From Paraburkholderia sabiae (GTDB taxonomy: Bacteria; Pseudomonadota; Gammaproteobacteria; Burkholderiales; Burkholderiaceae), in assembly GCF_030412785.1 (NCBI RefSeq), contig NZ_CP125295.1, positions 1,364,001 to 1,428,000 of the forward strand: 64,000 bases of DNA, read 5' to 3'. Positions 59,456-64,000 of this stretch are shown here, piece by piece. A program made the position numbers and the translations under genes. Below the pieces are notes generated by a model that saw nothing but the letters and a program-made list of their open reading frames with translations, had not been told where the DNA came from and searched no databases. How positions within the stretch are numbered: position 1 is the first letter of the stretch; every line of letters begins with the position of its first letter.

Positions 59456-62035
59456 TCACACTGCGATCGCGCGCAGCAGCTCCGTTTCGACCTGGATTTG
59501 TCGTCGGTTGTCCGAGAGCCCGTGTCCATCAAGTAGGAACACGTCCTCGACGCGTTCGCCGAGCGTATTGATCCGCGCCGCATGGACGCCGACCCGGTGC
59601 TCGGCCAGCACGCGCGCGATCGAATAAAGAAGGCCCGGCCGGTCGTTGGCCGACACGGACAGGATGTAATACTGGCCGCGCTCGTCGGCCCGCAGGTCGA
59701 CGCGCGGCGTCACGGGGAACGTGCGCGACAGGCGCGACAAACGGCCCTTCGACGGTTCTGGCAACAGCGTGCCTTCCGCTCTCAGGCGCTCCGCCAGTTC
59801 CTGTTCGACGAGGTTGGCGATGTCGCGATAGTGAACGTCACGCTCCGTATGCGCGACGAGGAAGTTGTCGAGCGCGTAGCCGTGTCGGGTGGTGCTGACG
59901 CGTGCATCGAGCACGGACAGCGAATTGCGGTCGAAATACGCGCAGATGCCCGCGAACAGGTCGGGGCGGTCCTTCACGTAGACGAGCACCTGCAACGCCT
60001 CGCCGATGGGCGACGGCCGTGCGCGGACGATCGGCGTCTCGGTCTCGACATGGCGATACAGCACGCGCGTTTGCCACGCGATATCGGCGGCGTCGTGGCG
60101 CAGGAAATAGCCGACGTCGAGCTTGTCCCACAGCGCGCGGTGCGCGTTTTCTGGCACGGTTTCTAGGCGCAGCAGCGCGAGTGCTTCTTCCTGGCGCTGT
60201 TTCAGTTCCGAATGCGCGTCGGGACGTGCGCCGCCGAGCACCGCGAGCGTCGCGCGATACAGGTCTTCGAGCAGCTTGCCTTTCCAAGTGTTCCAGACCT
60301 TCGGGCTGGTTCCGCGAATGTCGGCGACCGTCAGCAGATAGAGCGCGGTCAGACGACGCTCGGTGCCGACCAGATCGGCGAAACGCTTGATGACTTCGGG
60401 ATCGCTCGTGTCCTGCTTTTGCGCGACCTGGCTCATCGTCAGATGATGCTGGACGAGCCAGACGACCAGCGCCGTGTCGTCGGCGGATATGTCGTGATCG
60501 CGGCAGAACCGGCGTGCGTCGGCCATGCCGAGCGTCGAATGATCGCCGCCGCGTCCCTTCGCGATGTCATGGAAGAGGGCCGCCACGTACAGCACGTACG
60601 GCCGCTCGAAATTCGCGATCAGCTGGCTGCAGAACGGATATTCGTGCGCGTGCTCGGCGACCGCGAAGCGCCGCATATTCCGAAGCACCATCAGAATGTG
60701 CTGATCGACCGTATAGACGTGATAGAGATCGTGCTGCATCTGTCCGACGATGCGCCGGAAGTTCAGCAGATAACGTCCGAGCACGCTCGTCTGATTCATC
60801 AGACGCATTGCATGCGTAATGCCGGCCGGCTGCTTGAGAATTTCCAGGAACAGATGCCGGTTTTCCGGATCGCGGCGCCAGCGCTGGTCCATCTTGTCGC
60901 GCGCGTTGTACAGCGCGCGCAACGTCCGCGCCGACAATCCCTTGATGCCCGGCGTCTTTTCGTACAGCAGGAAGGCTTCGAGGATCGCGTTCGGCTCGCG
61001 CTCGAACACGTCGTCGCTGGCGATTTCCAGCATGCCCTGTTTTTCGACGAAACGATCAGACAGAACGCGCGTGATGCCGCTCGTGCTAGGAAACAGCTGC
61101 GCTTCGATGTTCTGGATCAGAATGGTCGACAGTTGCGTGACGGCTTTCGCGGCCCAGTAATAGCGGCGCATCAGCTGCTCGCTGGCGCGGCGCGCGGCCG
61201 TCGCCTTGAAACCGAAGCTCTCGGCGAGCGGCGTCTGCAGATCGAACACCAGAATGTCCTGGCGACGTCCCGCCAGCACATGCAGGCGTGCCCGCAATGT
61301 CTTCAGAAAACCTTCGTTGCGGCGCAGTTCGCGCGCTTCGCGATCGGTGATCAGGCCGCGCGCATCCAGTTCGCGCCAGCTGCTGCCGAAACCGGCCGCC
61401 TGCGTGATCCACAGAATCAGCTGAAGGTCGCGCAAACCGCCCGGGCTTTCCTTGATGTTCGGTTCGAGCGAATAGGGCGTGTCCTGGAATTTCGCATGGC
61501 GCTGACGCATTTCCAGCACTTTCGCCTGGAAAAACGCGCGCGGATCGAGCGCATCGCGGTAGCGCAGCGAAAAGCTCTCAAACAGCGTCGTGCTGCCGAC
61601 GATACGCCGCGCTTCGAGCAGCGACGTCTGCACGGTGACGTCGTTGGCGGATTCCTCGATGCATTGCGACACCGTGCGTACGCTGCTGCCCAGTTCCAGT
61701 CCGAGATCCCACGCGAGGCCGATGAAGCGCTCGATGCGCGCGTCGAGATGCGGCATCGGCTCGTCGGGCAGCAGCACGAGAATGTCGATGTCGGAGTGGG
61801 GCGCCAGTTCGCCGCGCCCATAGCCGCCGACGGCCAGCAGCGCCAGCGAGGCAGGCAGATCGCAAGCCGTCCACGCGCCGCGCAGCGCATCGTCGGTGAT
61901 GCGCGCAAGCGCGTGCATCAGCGTATCGACGTTGGACGCGGTCTTGAAGCGGTCGAGCAGCGGGGTCTTGGCCACCTTGTAATCCGCCTTGAGAGACGTG
62001 GCATCGGAATGGGCGACAGCGTGAACGCTACTCAT
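59456..62035 (-). CDS. glnD: [Protein-PII] uridylyltransferase / uridylyl-removing enzyme
   Basis: GlnD senses glutamine and adds or removes UMP on PII proteins, controlling nitrogen assimilation. The 859-residue protein has the nucleotidyltransferase motif in [21 protein letters not shown] (residues 69-88), the middle helical domain, an HD phosphohydrolase motif in [17 protein letters not shown], and two C-terminal ACT domains ([18 protein letters not shown] and [18 protein letters not shown]) for glutamine sensing. All domains of full GlnD are present. Start ATG 62035 lies 25 bp after the map stop, so map-glnD-rluB forms an operon. Confidence 0.96.
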   Translation of the reverse strand: MSSVHAVAHSDATSLKADYKVAKTPLLDRFKTASNVDTLMHALARITDDALRGAWTACDLPASLALLAVGGYGRGELAPHSDIDILVLLPDEPMPHLDARIERFIGLAWDLGLELGSSVRTVSQCIEESANDVTVQTSLLEARRIVGSTTLFESFSLRYRDALDPRAFFQAKVLEMRQRHAKFQDTPYSLEPNIKESPGGLRDLQLILWITQAAGFGSSWRELDARGLITDREARELRRNEGFLKTLRARLHVLAGRRQDILVFDLQTPLAESFGFKATAARRASEQLMRRYYWAAKAVTQLSTILIQNIEAQLFPSTSGITRVLSDRFVEKQGMLEIASDDVFEREPNAILEAFLLYEKTPGIKGLSARTLRALYNARDKMDQRWRRDPENRHLFLEILKQPAGITHAMRLMNQTSVLGRYLLNFRRIVGQMQHDLYHVYTVDQHILMVLRNMRRFAVAEHAHEYPFCSQLIANFERPYVLYVAALFHDIAKGRGGDHSTLGMADARRFCRDHDISADDTALVVWLVQHHLTMSQVAQKQDTSDPEVIKRFADLVGTERRLTALYLLTVADIRGTSPKVWNTWKGKLLEDLYRATLAVLGGARPDAHSELKQRQEEALALLRLETVPENAHRALWDKLDVGYFLRHDAADIAWQTRVLYRHVETETPIVRARPSPIGEALQVLVYVKDRPDLFAGICAYFDRNSLSVLDARVSTTRHGYALDNFLVAHTERDVHYRDIANLVEQELAERLRAEGTLLPEPSKGRLSRLSRTFPVTPRVDLRADERGQYYILSVSANDRPGLLYSIARVLAEHRVGVHAARINTLGERVEDVFLLDGHGLSDNRRQIQVETELLRAIAV

Positions 62036-62060
62036 AGGCGGCGGGTGGCGGCGAATAGGA

Positions 62061-62873
62061 TCAGGCCGTGGCAGCGGCGACGATTTGCGGACGCGCAGGT
62101 GTGCCTTCCGAAACGGTCAGCACTTCGTAGCCCGTCGGCGTGACGAGGATCGTGTGCTCCCATTGCGCGGACAGGCTGCGGTCCTTGGTCTTGACGGTCC
62201 ACTGGTCGGGCATCGTGCGGATGTCGCGACGGCCGGCGTTGATCATCGGCTCGATCGTGAAGATCATGCCCGCCTGCAGCTCGATACCCGTGCCGGGGCG
62301 TCCATAGTGCAGGATTTGCGGCTCGTCGTGGAACACCTGGCCGATGCCGTGTCCGCAATATTCGCGCACCACACTGTAGCCGAGGCCTTCCGCATGTTTC
62401 TGGATCGCGTGGCCGATATCGCCGAGATGCGCGCCCGGGCGCACCTGCTCGATACCGAGCCACATGCATTCGTATGTGGTCTGGACGAGGCGTTTCGCCA
62501 TGATCGAGCCCTCGCCAACGAGGAACATGCGGCTCGTGTCGCCGTAATAGCCGTTCTTGATCACGGTAACGTCGATATTGAGCGCGTCGCCGTTCTTCAG
62601 CGCCTTGTCGCCGGGGATACCGTGGCAGATCACATCGTTCACCGACGTGCAGACGGCCTTTGGGAACGGCGGATAGCCGGGCGGCTGATAATTCAGCGGC
62701 GCGGGAATCGTGCCCTGTACGTTCGTCATGTATTCGTGGCACAGACGGTCGAGCTCGCCCGTCGTGACGCCGGGTTTGACGAACGGCGTGATGTAGTCGA
62801 GCACCTCGCTCGCGAGCCGTCCGGCGATGCGCATCTGCGCGATATCGTCTTCGTTTTTGAGCGTAATAGCCAT
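62061..62873 (-). CDS. map: Methionine aminopeptidase, type I
   Basis: Map removes the initiator Met after deformylation. The 270-residue protein has the pita-bread fold with metal ligands spread over [21 protein letters not shown] (two Asp), [12 protein letters not shown] (His) and [10 protein letters not shown] (Glu), ending with a Glu in QWEHTILVT. Length fits type Ia. It heads the operon with glnD and rluB and is divergent from rpsB, a conserved arrangement (map next to rpsB). def, acting just before Map, is at 56.6 kb. Confidence 0.96.
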   Translation of the reverse strand: MAITLKNEDDIAQMRIAGRLASEVLDYITPFVKPGVTTGELDRLCHEYMTNVQGTIPAPLNYQPPGYPPFPKAVCTSVNDVICHGIPGDKALKNGDALNIDVTVIKNGYYGDTSRMFLVGEGSIMAKRLVQTTYECMWLGIEQVRPGAHLGDIGHAIQKHAEGLGYSVVREYCGHGIGQVFHDEPQILHYGRPGTGIELQAGMIFTIEPMINAGRRDIRTMPDQWTVKTKDRSLSAQWEHTILVTPTGYEVLTVSEGTPARPQIVAAATA

Positions 62874-63052
62874 GAGTCGGGCCTGAAATGCGGTTTATCG
62901 TGGAATTATCGCACCTTATTCGCGTGATCGCAGGGTTTTGCGGGGCGATTGGACGTGCCGGCGCGCTTCCGGAGCGGCTTGAGCGGCCGGACTGTGCCCG
63001 TCAGACCGGTGCGCGGCGCAACCGGCCGCCCAAGCTTGGGCAACCGGGCAGG
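62874..63052. other. Divergent intergenic region map-rpsB, upstream part
   Basis: No gene is seen. The stretch should hold the map promoter on the minus strand, but no clear consensus box stands out. Confidence 0.4.
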
Positions 63053-63082
63053 TTGAGTCCTGCAATGCGCGCGTGCTATACT
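63053..63082 (+). promoter_or_regulatory. Promoter of rpsB
   Basis: TTGAGT (63053-63058) and TATACT (63077-63082) have an 18-bp spacer. Transcription would start near 63089, leaving a leader of about 183 nt before rpsB. Confidence 0.65.
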
Positions 63083-63271
63083 CTTTGGCTAAGTCAATCG
63101 TCAGTTTGATTTGGCTTTCCTCGGGATCGGACGTCATCTGGATGTTCATCACGAGATTCGCAAGCCGGCGCACCCAGGGTGTTCGCGGCGTCAGCTCTTC
63201 CCGAAAAAGCGGTGAAGGCGGCGCGGCGGATACGGCGGCCGGCTTAAGACCCAACCCTAGCGGAGATTTTC

Positions 63272-64000
63272 ATGGCAGTTACCATGCGTCAGATGCTGGA
63301 AGCCGGTGTCCACTTCGGTCACCAGACGCGCTTCTGGAACCCCAAGATGGCCCCCTTCATTTTCGGTCATCGCAACAAGATTCACATCATCAACCTCGAA
63401 AAGACGCTGCCGATGTACAACGACGCGCTGAAGTACGTGCGTCAACTGGCAGCGAACCGCGGCACGATCCTGTTCGTCGGCACGAAGCGTCAATCGCGCG
63501 ACACAATCGCTGAATCGGCGCAGCGCGCAGGCATGCCTTTCGTCAACGCACGCTGGCTGGGCGGCATGCTGACCAACTTCAAGACGCTGAAGGTTTCGAT
63601 CAAGCGCCTGAAGGACATGGAGGCGGCTGTCGAGGCAGGCGAGCTCGAAAAGATGAGCAAGAAGGAAGCGCTGCTGTTCGAACGCGAAATCGCCAAGCTG
63701 CAAAAGTCGATCGGCGGCGTGAAGGACATGGGCGGCATTCCTGACGCAATCTTCGTCGTGGACGTCGGCTATCACAAGATTGCCGTGACGGAAGCGAACA
63801 AGCTGGGCATCCCCGTCATCGCCGTGGTCGACACGAACCACTCGCCGGAAGGCATCGATTACGTGATCCCGGGTAACGACGACGCCAGCAAGGCAGTCGC
63901 GCTGTACACGCAAGGCGTGGCCGACGCGATCGTCGAAGGCCGTGCGAACGCGGTCAACGAAGTCGTGCAGGCTGTCCGTGGCGGCGACGGCGACGAGTTC
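63272..64000 (+). CDS. rpsB: 30S ribosomal protein S2 (3' end beyond the window)
   Basis: S2 is a protein of the small-subunit body, needed for translation initiation together with S1. The first 243 codons are present, from [20 protein letters not shown] to GGDGDEF; the full protein is usually about 246-250 residues, so only a few codons are missing. The conserved [20 protein letters not shown] and [18 protein letters not shown] blocks are intact. Start ATG 63272 has CGGAGA upstream. tsf (EF-Ts) is expected next, outside the window. The long leader could carry S2 autoregulation. Confidence 0.97.
   Translation, partial: MAVTMRQMLEAGVHFGHQTRFWNPKMAPFIFGHRNKIHIINLEKTLPMYNDALKYVRQLAANRGTILFVGTKRQSRDTIAESAQRAGMPFVNARWLGGMLTNFKTLKVSIKRLKDMEAAVEAGELEKMSKKEALLFEREIAKLQKSIGGVKDMGGIPDAIFVVDVGYHKIAVTEANKLGIPVIAVVDTNHSPEGIDYVIPGNDDASKAVALYTQGVADAIVEGRANAVNEVVQAVRGGDGDEF

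Noticed and set aside
58485..59627. Long open frames opposite the rluB repeats that also look repetitive.
   Set aside because: They only reflect the DNA repeat read in other frames. The S4 and catalytic domains continue in the rluB frame.

Overview
The window is a high-GC stretch of betaproteobacterial core chromosome. Gene order and protein sequences point to Burkholderiaceae, most likely Paraburkholderia or a close relative; this assignment is inference, since no database search was possible. Signs include accA-tilS-lysC beside a tRNA-Ser, a bacterial acyl-CoA-binding protein, a dapC-dapD-Spx-like-dapE-prmB cluster, smc-zipA-ligA, and map-glnD-rluB diverging from rpsB. About 51 protein genes and 6 tRNA genes are supported. 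I see no insertion sequence, prophage, CRISPR array, integrase or toxin-antitoxin pair.

Layout. 1-4.9 kb: the end of a DNA glycosylase gene, accA, tilS, lysC and tRNA-Ser(GCU). 5-13.3 kb: a small secreted proline/histidine-rich protein, fabI on the minus strand, a complete yejABEF peptide importer and an exported NlpC/P60 peptidase with a clear promoter. 13.3-17 kb: a patatin-like lipoprotein, gltX, and a tRNA cluster Ala-Glu-Asp-Glu-Asp whose Glu-Asp part is duplicated. 17-25.4 kb: GNAT, AraC-type regulator, rraA and a gamma-glutamylcyclotransferase-like protein, then the glyoxylate-shunt genes aceB and aceA, separated by a HAD hydrolase, a LysR regulator and a universal stress protein. 25.7-28.1 kb: a DEAD-box helicase with a probable long leader, and the acyl-CoA-binding protein. 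28.3-36.9 kb: the overlapping genes tsaB-rimI-udg-DUF1853, then thiD, lplT, alr, radA and a small DUF2866-like gene. 36.9-42.1 kb: a CaiB-type CoA transferase/racemase, a YheS-type ABC-F protein, glutathione peroxidase and cardiolipin synthase. 42.3-46.9 kb: the lysine/diaminopimelate cluster on the minus strand. 47.3-57.2 kb: an EamA exporter, smc, zipA, a minus-strand exported hydrolase, ligA and def. 57.2-64 kb: rluB, glnD and map on the minus strand, with rpsB (cut by the window end) on the plus strand.

How the genes fit together. Fatty-acid synthesis (accA, fabI), diaminopimelate and D-alanine supply for murein (lysC, dapCDE, alr), peptide import beside a murein-type peptidase (yejABEF, NlpC/P60), division and chromosome upkeep (smc, zipA, ligA, radA, udg) and translation (six tRNAs, gltX, tilS, tsaB, rimI, prmB, def, map, rluB, rpsB) dominate. 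Most genes are ordinary housekeeping.

The unusual signals are mainly non-coding or low-complexity. They are: an exact 19-bp palindromic sequence in two divergent intergenic regions; a duplicated tRNA-Glu/Asp unit in which all four substitutions preserve RNA pairing; a GDRPAR-anchored repeat array of about 80 bp per unit inside rluB; palindromes in front of aceA, aceB and accA; an intrinsic terminator inside the dap cluster; and long probable leaders before rpsB and the DEAD-box helicase gene. No convincing new multi-gene system was found.
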